Of a stretch of 64,000 nucleotides of DNA, positions 24,065 through 35,728 are shown in pieces (position 1 is the first letter of the stretch; each line of letters starts with the position of its first letter). This DNA is from Pilaira anomala (lineage: Eukaryota; Mucoromycota; Mucoromycetes; Mucorales; Mucoraceae), in the NCBI GenBank assembly GCA_025716855.1, contig JAIXMQ010000002.1:620001-684000 (forward strand). Direction: 5' to 3'. Below the pieces are notes generated by a model. That model saw only the letters and a list, made by a program, of their open reading frames with translations, ran no database searches and had not been told where the DNA came from. A program made the position numbers and the translations under genes.

Positions 24065-24964
24065 ATGGTAAATAACCAATAACCGAATCATATAAATAGC
24101 ATAGTGTAATGGATGAGAGAGAACATACAACGGATGGATTGGAAAATTCAGATGACAGTAACTGGATACGATGTGGATAGAGAACGAAAAAAAAAAGGGT
24201 CTATGATACAACTAAGCAGAATTAAGGAGGAACATAGAGAAAAAGAGAGAAAGAAAGAAAAGTTTGAGCAGTTTACAACTACCAATTACCGACCATTATT
24301 TTTTTTTAAACGTATACACTCAATATAACATTTAATTTTACATCTCATTCAACCATCCAATGTTCTCTTGACTCAATTAGACTATAAGTTTCATTTCATG
24401 TATACTAATTTTATCAATAACTTAATTTAGAGTGCTGAACAACAGACTAAAGTCAACCCCATGAGAAACCTCCAAATTGAGAAGTTGGTTCTCAACATTT
24501 GTGTTGGTGAGTCTGGTGATAGACTTACCCGTGCTGCCAAGGTTCTTGAACAATTGACTGGTCAAACTCCCGTCTACACCAAGGCCCGTTATACCGTCCG
24601 TACTTTCTCTATTCGTCGTAACGAAAAGATTGCCGTTCACGTCACTGTTCGTGGTCCCAAGGCCGAAGAAATTCTTGAACGTGGTTTGAAGGTTAAGGAA
24701 TACGAACTTAAGGCTCGTAACTTCTCTGAAACTGGTAACTTCGGTTTCGGTATTGATGAACATATTGATTTAGGTATCAAGTATGATCCTTCCATTGGTA
24801 TTTACGGTATGGATTACTACGTTGTCATGGGCCGTCCCGGTAACCGTGTCTCTCGTAGAAAGCATTGTAAGTCCAAGGTCGGTGTCACTCACCGTATCAA
24901 GAAGGAAGAATCTCAAGAATGGTTCAAGACCCGTTTCGATGGTGTCGTCTCCTACAAGGCTTAA
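24065..24964 (+). CDS. RPL11: 60S ribosomal protein uL5 (L11; yeast Rpl11)
   Basis: Large-subunit protein that binds 5S rRNA. The long exon 24431-24964 is open and starts [20 protein letters not shown] right after an acceptor, with no usable start of its own giving the full N-terminus. The start codon is supplied by an ATG at 24065-24067 directly followed by GTAAAT, so exon 1 is just the ATG and the intron is 363 nt. The joined product has 178 residues, normal for the family. Marks include [40 protein letters not shown] and [20 protein letters not shown]. The biased codon use matches the uL13 gene. The long first intron is likely where expression is controlled. The internal ATG at 24461 would lose the N-terminus and is rejected. 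Confidence 0.95.
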
Positions 24965-25761
24965 GTCTTCTCTTTTTTTTCTGCATAAAATAAATAAAAT
25001 TAGTGGGAAGTTTATATTTCTTACTAATTGTTTCTTTTTTATAAATATTACTTGAATTGCAGATAATGTAAATACATACCGTGATTTTCTTTTTAGCTCG
25101 TGGTAAATGATTGGAAGTGGGAGTGAGGGTTGAATGTTATTGAATCCAATGGCTGGTAGGTTGCGTTTATTTTCAGAGTTCACGTTAACTACTCATCTGT
25201 TGGATATCAAACATCTATCGGATTTAGAAGTATTCAGTTGTAAAACTTGTATTTGCATTTACCATCAACAAATCACAAAAATGTCCGCTTGAAAACATAG
25301 GCTTACAATTATCAGGTCGTCTATACATTGCTCTTTCAAGAGTTAAATTAGTTACCTAAATTTATAGATTTTTTTACTTGGTGATAGTCAAGTTAACATT
25401 ATATATCCTTAAAACTACTTTCAACGTATGTAAATTTATATAGTGTAAACACTTCAACTGAAATGTTCCAATTATTTACAAAATAGTCATACTTTATTTT
25501 TTTAATCACTTTTTTTTTTTTTTTTTTCTCTTTTATTTCAAATCATAAATACTGCTTGCTAGTACTGTCTTAATCTTTTGGTTGACCACATACGTCATCT
25601 AGACAAAAAATAACACATTTCGTCATATTGCTTAGCAAAAAGGTATCAAATAATATAGGAATTAGTTAAAATTAAAATGAGATGCTTCTTTTTATTATTT
25701 ATTTGCTTATGGTTATTTTGATATATATATATATATTTTTTAGATAGATACACGGCAGAGA
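24965..25761. other. Convergent spacer between uL5 and the debranching enzyme
   Basis: Contains the 3' ends of two convergent genes, a T tract at about 25508-25528 and a TA microsatellite at about 25722-25735. No gene is seen. Confidence 0.55.
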
Positions 25762-28700
25762 TTAAATACCTTCTCCCTCAATTAAATCATGAATTAAATC
25801 TAACAAGGTGGCGGAAGACCAAGCTTGGGTGGCGCATGAATCATGACATTTTTCACCATCCTTGTTTGTTAACTCTGGGAGACCACACCAAGCATCTTGG
25901 CTGATATAGTCACGATGTGTACGCAAGATACGAGCAATTTCTTGAGGTTCAAGTGCTTCGAAATGACGAGCAGCACGAAGATAATAACCAAGGGGCCAAA
26001 CCCATTCAGGGCCTTGATGATAATTACGACCCTTTGAAGTTTGGAAATCACCAGAATCATCGCTATTGAAATAATAAGGCTTGTATTGCTGATCAGCAGG
26101 ATCCAATGTACGCATACCAAGAGGACCAACCAAGACATCTTTACAGAAACGAATACATTCTTGTGCATGTTTTTTATCAAAGAGTTCAGGTGCAACTGCC
26201 ATGGCAACAAAGAGATTAGGACGAAGTTGATATTCGGTATAAGCTTCAGTAGATCTATAAACATCTTTATAAACACCACGACGGTTTACGATTTTGGTAA
26301 TAACATCATAATCTTTATCCTCTGATTTATCTTTAGGAATATAATAGACGCGTTCAAAGTTCTTTTCTAATAAATCGTTCCATTCCTTAAAAGTAATAGA
26401 TTTCTTGTCCTTGATTTGATCTACACCCTTCCATTGATATTCACCTCTTTTGATCAATTGGTTAATCCAACGAAGAGAACTCTTTAAAAGACCAGTGATT
26501 TCAGTAGGGGCACCGTCACGAGGAGTACCGGGATGTCCCTTATTACCAGCTTTTGTACTTTCACCCATCTTATCCATCCAGGTACCACAGTTCCAGACAT
26601 TGCCACCAATAAGAACACCAGATTCCCAATCGACATCAATATCAATATTGAAACCTTCATCAGACATTTGTTCATCAATGGTTTTACCAGCGTTATATTC
26701 TCTAAAGTGAATACCACGGGCATGACGTTCCATAATTTCTTGAATGATTTCAGCAATGGTAGATGTATATTTGTAACCATCTTCTACTTCAACAAATTCA
26801 TCATTTTTAGGGAAACGACGAGGTACTTCTGCTTTCAAGATAGATTTTCCATCAGGTGCAAGTTTATAGTAATCTTGAATAGCTTGCATAAAGAACCAAA
26901 CTGAATCTCTAGAATTGTAACGAGGACGACGAACTGAATCTAACAAGTTGGGAATTAAACCATGACGAAGAGAGCCAGCAAACGCAATAATATGTTTCTT
27001 TGCTTCTTCATATTGTCCAGTAACCATCAGGAGACCACGAAGGGAGATATTGACATCACGACCCCATACACGCATATGTCCGACTGTAAAATGAGGTAAA
27101 CCTGCAGCCAAAGAAGGAGTGGCCTTGTTGGGACAAAGACCAGTAGAAGGAACCTTACCGAGCATTTGAACGCTTGTCATGGCTAACTGTTTAATAAACG
27201 TATCACCATTTTTAACTAATGGAGACATTAAACTTAAAGCATGAGCATACACCTTATCATAAGCAGTCTTGATTGTTAAGGCAAAGTATTTAGGCATCAA
27301 GAAATCGGGTACTTCTTGAATTAAAGAAGCACGCTTTTCAAACCATTGAATTAAAGGACCAAGGTTAGGATAATCTTCTTCATATGCCTTGAGTCGATTA
27401 ATAGTATAATCCAGAGCCCAATGTCCAGCACGTAAGTTATCACAAAGAGGGTGACCTAAATCATTATTGGTTATAATTGGTTTCAAAACAGACATAAAAC
27501 CTTGAAGACCAGCATAAACAGTCTTTCCGAAATGGGGAATATCATAAACACCATCTTTTGTAGTATCATGTTCTTCACTTTCACATCGATATAAGATAAC
27601 ATTACAATCCAATAAAGCAAGATCACTAACAACTTTATCATCAATTGACATGACTAATTTATGTACTTGCTCGTATTTTTCACCAATTGAGGTCTTGATA
27701 ACACAAATAGATCCAGGTGTAAACTTATCGTCAAGAACAACTTCAATAAATTGACCCTTTTCATCTGTATGTTGATCAAAGCGAGGTGATTCCAAGGTTT
27801 CAAGATGAGCAGGAAGACCTTCTAAATATTCAGATGATTTGGCTTGATGACTGTCTACTTTGAGAGAGTAAGCAAATTCAAATTGTGCTTCTGATTTACG
27901 AAGACGAATAGGTGAATGTCCAGTGCCTTGACCAGGGAAAGCAGTTCTTGAAATAAGTAAATAACCAGAATGTGAATTAGGATGTTGACGATGAACTAAC
28001 AAAAAGTCATTTTCTTGATGAACGTAAACTTCACGATAACCTTCTAAACACATCTTTTCATGAAGTGCGTTTAACTTATGTTTTGCTTCAATGATACCAG
28101 TGCTATGTTCAGGGTTAGGGTTATAACAAGATTTTTCATTCACAATATCCAAGAGCTTAGGGTATATCTCGTCATATCCCTTAACACTACCGATAGCACA
28201 ATCGGAAAAGGCAACTACAGCAGCATTAGGTAAAGCATCTTGAGGAGTTCTCTTTTGAAGAGGGGTTTCATTATCATGAGTACAATCCATAAAGAGAGCA
28301 CGAGGCATACTACCATGAGATACAGGGATACGAAGTACTTGATCATATTGTTTTCCTTCATAAGGAACCTTTTTCCAAACCATATCTTCATCCATACTAC
28401 CCACTGGTTTACCACCATGACGATGAGCTAAACGAGATAATTCATGTGTATCCCAAGCCTGCATAGCTTCACGAATTAATGCATGAATACCTAAACGAGA
28501 GACAAAGGCATTATCCTTTTCGGGTGATCCAGTGAACAATTCAGCTAAAACATATAAATCGGGTCTAATCTTACGAGCAGCATCCAAAAAGTATTCAGCA
28601 ACATGGATAGGTGTAGAATGACAATTATCAATACGAATACCATGGAACATACGAGCTACTTGTTCTGTATAATCACGCATATGCTTCCATAACCATGGGT

Positions 28701-30670
28701 TATCTTTTGGTGATTGACCATAACGAAGTTTAACACAGTCACCCCAAATAATTACTTCACGACGTAAATAAGCTACAGATCCTGGTCCAGCAAAATCAAC
28801 TAACGGATCTGCGTTCCAAATCCAACCATTATTTGCCAACATCATGCTACCTGCAGGATGTTCATTCTTTTTATCTTCGAGACGGGTAAAGTAAGTTTCA
28901 ATGACAGGGTTACTAAATAAAAAAAAAAGTTAGTTTGTTATTTAAACTTAAATATATATGTATATTTACCTCTTTGTAATACGTCCCAACTTGGGTCCAT
29001 TTTCAGCTAAACGTGTGAACAAAAGTCTGCCCTTAATATTATCCAAAGCAATCTTGCATTCTTCATCATGCTCTTCATACATGGGTAAGTTATATTCATT
29101 TAATAAACCTTGGAAGGATTCAGTTAAAGACTCAATGTTATTTTCTGATACTTGATCAAGACCAGAAAGACCATTGAAAGCTAATAAAAATGAAAGTGCC
29201 TTGGAGATATCAACTGACTTATGGAAACGTGTACCTAAATGTCCATTCAAGATGACGTCTTTTCCTAAAAGTTGAATACGTTCCTTGACTTGTAAATGAG
29301 AGACATTCTTGTAAATAGATGGGTCAACATCTTTTGCAGTACGTGATTTAAGTGCTTGTTGAATTTCTTGTACATTTTTAGCGACATCAATAATCTTATA
29401 TTCATAAAGTTTAAGGTCTTTGAATGTATGATCCTTGATGTAGTTCACAATCAAAGTTGCATCACCGTCATTTTTAATATCAGTTGGTAAACCTTCTTTC
29501 TCCATGTTCCCGGAGAGTTCAATAAGTGCGGTATCAAGTTCATATGCAGGAACAAGATAAGGTGAGTTATTCAAATTATAGCCTTTAAGCATTAAAGAAA
29601 GAAAATGTTAGTACGATTGAAACTCCGTTTCTTTTTCTTTTTTTTTTTTTTTTTTTTTTATACCTGCTTCAGGATGTTTCAACAAGAATTCAGAACTATT
29701 ACTTGTATGATTCCAGACAACATCAGAAAGACTGAGAATGCCGTTCTTGTTATAAATTTGTTTAATGACTTTATCAACAATGGCTAGTTTTTCCTTGTTT
29801 GACTTTTTACGATCCTTTTCATTAAAGACGTCATTGTCAAAAGTGAGTTGATCGGCAATACTATAAGGTGAATTAGATTCACCACGCTTCTGTAAAGGAA
29901 CAAAATGAATCATGTTGTATCCAGCATATTCAGCTTCTTCAATAAGCTTTTGCCATTCAGTAATGGGGCCCATCCATTTAGGTACCATGGACAAGACCAT
30001 TAACCCATCTAAAGGTAATAACTCTTTTTCGTTTTTAGGTAAGTCGATACGTGGTTCAGCAACAAGATAACCAATTTCGGATACAGTTTTTTTATTTTCG
30101 ACAGTGTATTCAACCTTGTATTGATAAGCACCAGGAAGATCCAAGTTGATATCACAATAAGCATGAAGCAAATTAGGATCCTTGGTAAAGCTAATGATGA
30201 TTTAATAATTATGCCAGATAAAAGAAAAGAAAGTTACTTACTTGACAGGATGAAACGTATATCTTTCATACTGACCACTAAGAAAGAAAAGAAAAAAGAA
30301 ACACGTAATAAAATTTAGTTGCCCTGATGATATATTTTAACTTTTTTTTTTTTTTTTACCCTGTAACTGGATAATTTGTATGTAAAATGGGTTTTCCACC
30401 AGCAGCCAAGGTACCAGGTTTTAAAATGATACGAAGAATGACTTTGTTTCTAGTAAGAGGAATACGAATGTACTAGTAAAAGAAGAACAGATATTAATAT
30501 GCAATAGATAAGTCGCGTTATTGTTATTCATGTGCCAAGAGAAGATTGCATATTGTTGTTGCATTAAAACTTACGGTTTTATCTTGAGCTGGTGAGCCAT
30601 CATCAGCTAAAGTAAGGGCATAAAGGTGGGGGAGACTTTCCATTGTTTCTACGCGTTGAATATCAACCAT
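25762..30670 (-). CDS. GDB1: Glycogen debranching enzyme (4-alpha-glucanotransferase / amylo-1,6-glucosidase)
   Basis: Cytosolic bifunctional enzyme that shifts maltotriosyl units and hydrolyses alpha-1,6 branch points so that glycogen phosphorylase can proceed. Six exons (30575-30670, 30360-30472, 30242-30277, 29664-30190, 28970-29582, 25762-28912) join in frame to 1511 residues, the usual length of eukaryotic debranchers. The N-terminal GH13-like transferase half shows SLSDVVWNHTSNSSEFL, HPEAGYNLNNSPYL and GIRIDNCHSTP, whose Asp (about 557) is the catalytic nucleophile. The C-terminal glucosidase half contains HMRVWGRDVNISLRGL and the conserved NVWNCGTWMDKMGES. The first exon starts MVDIQRVETMESLPHLYALT. 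It is divergent from the SLC10A7-like gene with 410 nt between starts. Confidence 0.96.
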
Positions 30671-31080
30671 TATAATGTTAAGGAGAACAATAAAAAGAGA
30701 AGAAAAAAGAACAAAATGAAAAAAATAAAATACATTTTTAGTATTGTGGGATTGGGCGGGAAAAAGTAAAAGTAAACTTAGAAATCAGTCTCAGATAAGA
30801 AACGAGATGAAGGGGAGTTTGGATATAATATATTCAGTTTATGCAAATCTGTTGTTAAAACAGAAAATTCTATTATACATTAGAAAAGTGTTGTACTGCC
30901 TCCTATTAACAAAAAGTACTACCCCTCTTTTTGTTCTTAGTTGATTTAAAGACATGAAAATTATCGCATTAAGCACTATATAAAATAAACAATCTAATTC
31001 TTTTCCTTTTTTTTTTTTCTTTCTTTTTTTTTTTTTTTTTTTTTTTTTTTCTTCTTCTTCTTCCTCAAGTAGCACAGAAA
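30671..31080. promoter_or_regulatory. Divergent promoter between GDB1 and the SLC10A7-like gene
   Basis: 410 nt of A+T-rich DNA with a long pyrimidine tract (about 31005-31065) just upstream of the plus-strand ATG at 31081. No coding signal. Confidence 0.45.
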
Positions 31081-32782
31081 ATGACCATGCTAAAAGATGC
31101 TTCTTTTACTAGTGATGTCACATTTTCAAAGCAACAACAACATCTAGGAAAACAACCATCCACATCTTTTTCCGGAAGATCCGTCTCAGTACCACCTTCA
31201 CCAGAGATAGAAAGGATAAACAAGATAAACAAATATAAATCTATAGCCAAATCGATATTTTTAAAATATTGGTTCTTACTGGGTTTAATTGTTGCAATTC
31301 TATTAGCTTGGGGATTTCCTGATGTAGGTCGAAAGAACGGTTACGTCCACGCCGAATGGAGTATAAAGTGGGGTAATTATATCATCATCATCATCATCAT
31401 CATTCTTTTTTGAATCTGACCTGGTTTTTTTTTTTTTTTTTTTCAGGCGCCGTTGTGATCATTTTCTTGATTTCAGGTCTATCACTTCGTACAAAAATAT
31501 TGGCCCAGACTTTGCTTCGAGTTCGACTTCATTTATTGATTCAGATCATTAATTTAGTTCTGATACCATTTTTTGTGTTTGGTCTGATTTTATTGTTCTT
31601 TAAGCTTCATATGCCTGTAAACTCTTTATTATTAATTGGTGTCGTTATTGCTGCTAGTACACCTACTACCGTTTCATCTAATGTAGTCATGACTAAAAAT
31701 GCAAACGGAAATGAAGCTTCAGGTAAAATAAGCTTTTTTTTTTTTTTTTATATCTCAAAATTACATCTATTAATTCTTATATTATAGCTCTTATGAACGC
31801 TGCGTTAGGAAATGTTATAGGTACGTAACCTTATCTTGCGATTTTCAATAAATATTTAAGGTTCTTTTTTTTTTTTTTAGGTATTTTTGTATCACCAGCC
31901 CTGGTCTCTGTCTTTCAAGGACCGCTCATCGCTGCTTCACCCGAAGATGAAAGCGCAAATACAGCAGGAGGTTCAGTTGATTTCGGAATGGTTCTTAAGC
32001 AATTAGGATTAACTGTATTATTACCTCTTGTGGTGGGTCAATTGATTCAAATTGCATTTACTGAACCTGTAGCAAAGTTTAAAGTAAAATACAGATTATC
32101 GGATGTGAGTAGCTTTTGTTTGTTGTTGATGGTTTGGTCAGTATTTTCAGATGCTGTTTATGCTGGTTCATTTTCTGCTGTGGCCGGAAAAGACATTGCA
32201 GCTGTTGTCATCTTGAATCTCTGTTTTTACATTTTATTTTCACTTGTCTCTTTCTTTTTAGCTCGACTACCTTATCCTAAATCAATTTGTGGCCAATTAA
32301 AATGGTTAGATGGATTACAATACAGCCGTGAAGATACAGTAGCGGTCATGGTATGTTACTCAAAATAGCTTCCATGACGCAAATTGTTTGTAATTTTAAT
32401 TCTTTATTTTTAGTTTTGTGGTGCTACAAAGACTGTAGCAATGGGTGTGCCATTGATCAATGTCCTTTATCAAAAGGGCGATCCCGGTACGATTGGTGTT
32501 TTATCCACTCCTCTCTTATTGTACCATGTCGAACAATTGATTTTAGGAAACATCGAGGTAGAAATCCTTAAAAAATGGGTCGCAAGAGGTAAAAGAAGAT
32601 TAGAAGAACAACAAAGAATCAATGAGAATCCAGAGGACGAAGACGATGATGATACTGGTAGTGACCAACAACAAACAAACACAATAACATCAGCTCATTC
32701 AAATAGAGACGAAGAAAATGCGTACGATAGTGGTGTAGCACGGTTAGACGGGGAGGTACATTACGATCCACACAAGATTTAG
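31081..32782 (+). CDS. SLC10A7 / Rch1-type bile-acid:sodium symporter-like transporter
   Basis: A plasma-membrane protein of the SLC10A7 (P7) family. In yeasts, Rch1 limits calcium uptake. Five exons (31081-31372, 31447-31722, 31788-31820, 31881-32350, 32414-32782) join to 479 residues, one exon being only 33 nt. A polar N-terminus of about 60 residues precedes about ten membrane segments: FWLLGL-type first helix then LAWGFPDVG, SIKWGAVVIIFLISGLSL, IPFFVFGLILLFF, and IGVVIAASTPTTVSSNVVMT, the family's signature loop. FCGATKTVAMGVPLINVLY marks the second signature. The C-terminal 80 residues are hydrophilic and acidic (EDEDDDD). A role in calcium homeostasis is inferred from family only. Confidence 0.9.
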
Positions 32783-34627
32783 TAAACAATCCATTATCAT
32801 AATTTATATATCTTTCGCAAACATACATATTAAAAACACTGGAGTTTACGCTGATATTATATAGTACAATAGAAAAAGACGCCAGTAACCATACATTCGA
32901 TACCTTACAGCAATTTATAATAGAATAATACTACATTTTATATAATACGTTAATATAATATATAATGCAAACCAAAAGATTTTTTTTTTTTTACTATTAT
33001 TATATATAAATCCGCGTATAAAATAAACAAAATTTTACATTGTAATCACATCAAACAGCTGCTGTCTATTTGGACGCGCAGAGTATAAGTATTGTTTTAG
33101 ATAATGTAATGTATTCACATGATATGTAGGGGCTATCGTCGTTTCTGCGTTTTCTTCTTTTCGATGTATGATTGATTATTATGTATAGTGCTGATAAGAA
33201 TAATAATTATTTTATTAGGTTGACAAATACAATTGTCAACAAACTTGAATAATTTAGCTTTTAGAATAAATTATATCACAATCGAGAGTTATATGTACAG
33301 ATAAGTCCTTGTTTTGAAGAAGTCGATCCTTTTAAGGGTCCACCAGTGCTATGGTAAAACTTTCTTCAATAAGGTTTCCCTTTATAAATCCCTCTAAAAA
33401 GAAGCTCAAGAACTAACTTATTAAATATCGACTTCAATGACAAAAAAAAAGGGGGGGGGGGGGTTAGGGGCCTTTTTTTTTTTCCCCCATTTTCCGTTTG
33501 CAACTTCCGCTACGTGTGATCATAAAATTAACAAGTATACATGGGCTAAAACCATGTATCAATTATATTTATAAAGGAATAAATAGGATATATCGTCTCT
33601 GACCTAATTAATTGATCTTCACGCATGTATACGCTTGCATCACGATATATAACTCTAATTCTAAAGTAGAAATGATTTAATAATGGCAATAACACCCTCT
33701 AAATTATTGCTACAACTCATAACACTGGATATATATTTCCAATTACTCGTAGCATTAAACATAATTTACTTCATAAACTATAAATCACATAAGGATATTT
33801 TAAGAGCCATGTATATATAGTTCTTATTAAACGATATGGTTTTATTTTTAATGATATATATTTACATATGAATCATCATTACAACATATATTTAGTCGGC
33901 CTCAATTAAATGTACCTACATATATTATTAGCTATTACACAGACTTCTATTACATATACAATTGATAATAATAGTTTAGAGCGAATAAGTAAAAGTGAGC
34001 ACTCGAAGTGCGTTTTTAGTACATAAATTAGTCTATTTTTTACATGTTAATAGTAAAATTCTAAACTTGAATAAACACTTGGTCAAGTTTAAACATCTTT
34101 TCTCTAAAATTAATAGTAACGGATCTCACTATTATTTTTTATAAAACTAGTTAATGTCAAATATGACAGAAGTTAATACTTTTATACATATGAAGTAATG
34201 CGAGTATGCTTCATTGTCAAAGCCTTTTTTTTTCAGCATTATACCAATATTATAGTCTCCATAAATTTCAATATCGGTAATAATCTATAATTAGTAGGTA
34301 TATTGTTGAATATCATTTTGTCGCTTTAACAATTGTCTTTTTTTAACATGTGGAATTTTAGTAGTTAAGGGGTAATTGTGATACCATTATTAACTATGAC
34401 ATTCATGTGATAGCATGCTCGTTTTTAATGCCACACTTGAAACGAGAAACTTAAAACTAACATGTGTCATTTTCCTTTAATAAAGAAACTCTATTTTTTT
34501 GTAAATTATGTTTATTTTTTTAAAAATAGTAAATTAAGGAAATATAAAAAATAAATGCTAAATGTTGGTTGATATCATAAAAATACACTACTTTTTTTTT
34601 TTTTTTTTTTTTGAGGGAAGGATAAAA
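32783..34627. other. Convergent A+T-rich spacer with a strong G-run
   Basis: No gene found over 1.8 kb. The only compositional landmark is at 33442-33485: nine A, thirteen G, TTA, four G, then a T run and five C. Confidence 0.55.
33451..33470 (+). repeat. G13-TTA-G4 tract, possible G-quadruplex
   Basis: A run of thirteen G followed by TTA and four G in DNA that is otherwise about two-thirds A+T. By base content it can fold as a G-quadruplex with short loops drawn from the long run. Confidence 0.6.
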
Positions 34628-35514
34628 TTACTGCTTATTATTCCAAAAGCCTATAACGCTTGATACGTTATTATTATTAGTTGTAGGTGGAGAAGATTTC
34701 TTTGTTTGTGAAGTGCCATTTGTGACTGAAGGGCTCTGATGAGATACTGGACTTAGTGGTGTCCATTCGTTGTCAGATTGAACAGAACTAGGAAACTTTA
34801 TACTCCCTTTTTCCGCCACTTTTGAAAAAAAAAAAAATGAAGGGATGATAAATAAAAATTAATGATAATAAAAACAAAAGAGACTTACATATAAAACCTT
34901 CTTCTATGAATGGATTCATATTGGTCGCTCGAGTTTTATCAGCTTTCGGTAATTCTAAAAAAAAAATATATTATCTAATTTATGAAATGCTTGCGTTTTT
35001 CTTTTGCTCCTTTGTTTTTTACCTGTACCATCTTCCCACCATTTATTTGACTCAGTGCTAGGAGGAGGGACTAAGATGGAATGAGTATAAATATTACGAG
35101 TAGACGATAATTGTACTTACATTCAGTTAAATCTGTCGAAATATCAATGAGTGTGTCAACGTATGAGTCAGAGAACTTTAGTGATGATTGACTAGGTACT
35201 TTTGGTACAGTGGGGATAGGTGCAGTTGCTTTTCTTTTTGGTAAATCGGGTGGTGATGATGCAATGTATTTTATGGAGCTTAAGCTCTGATATAATTCTT
35301 TTTGTAACTTGCCTTTGGCTTCTTTATCTAAAGTAACAATATCTGCTTCAAATAAAGCGAGTACTGGACGATGATCTGAAGTATATAATTCTGCACGAGA
35401 ATACTGAAGTTGTTTTAAATTTGGTCCTCTATATATAATACGATCTGTCCAACCTGGAATTCTCTGCTTTTCACTGTAAACATAGTATTAGTAAATAAGC
35501 ACTAATAATATAGG

Positions 35515-35545
<31 letters not shown>

Positions 35546-35685
35546 GTTTTATACCTGGTATCATATACATCAGATCCATTGTCATACTTGTAGGTTGGTA
35601 AGAATGTAATAATGCCTTCTTTATATCCAGAAAATACTCTATTATGTCGCATTTCTCTTATAAGCTAGAAAGCAGCAACTGTTGG

Positions 35686-35728
<43 letters not shown>

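Noticed and set aside
24461..24964. Internal ATG as start of uL5
   Set aside because: It would drop the conserved N-terminus that is open right up to a good acceptor at 24430; the ATG-only first exon explains the start.
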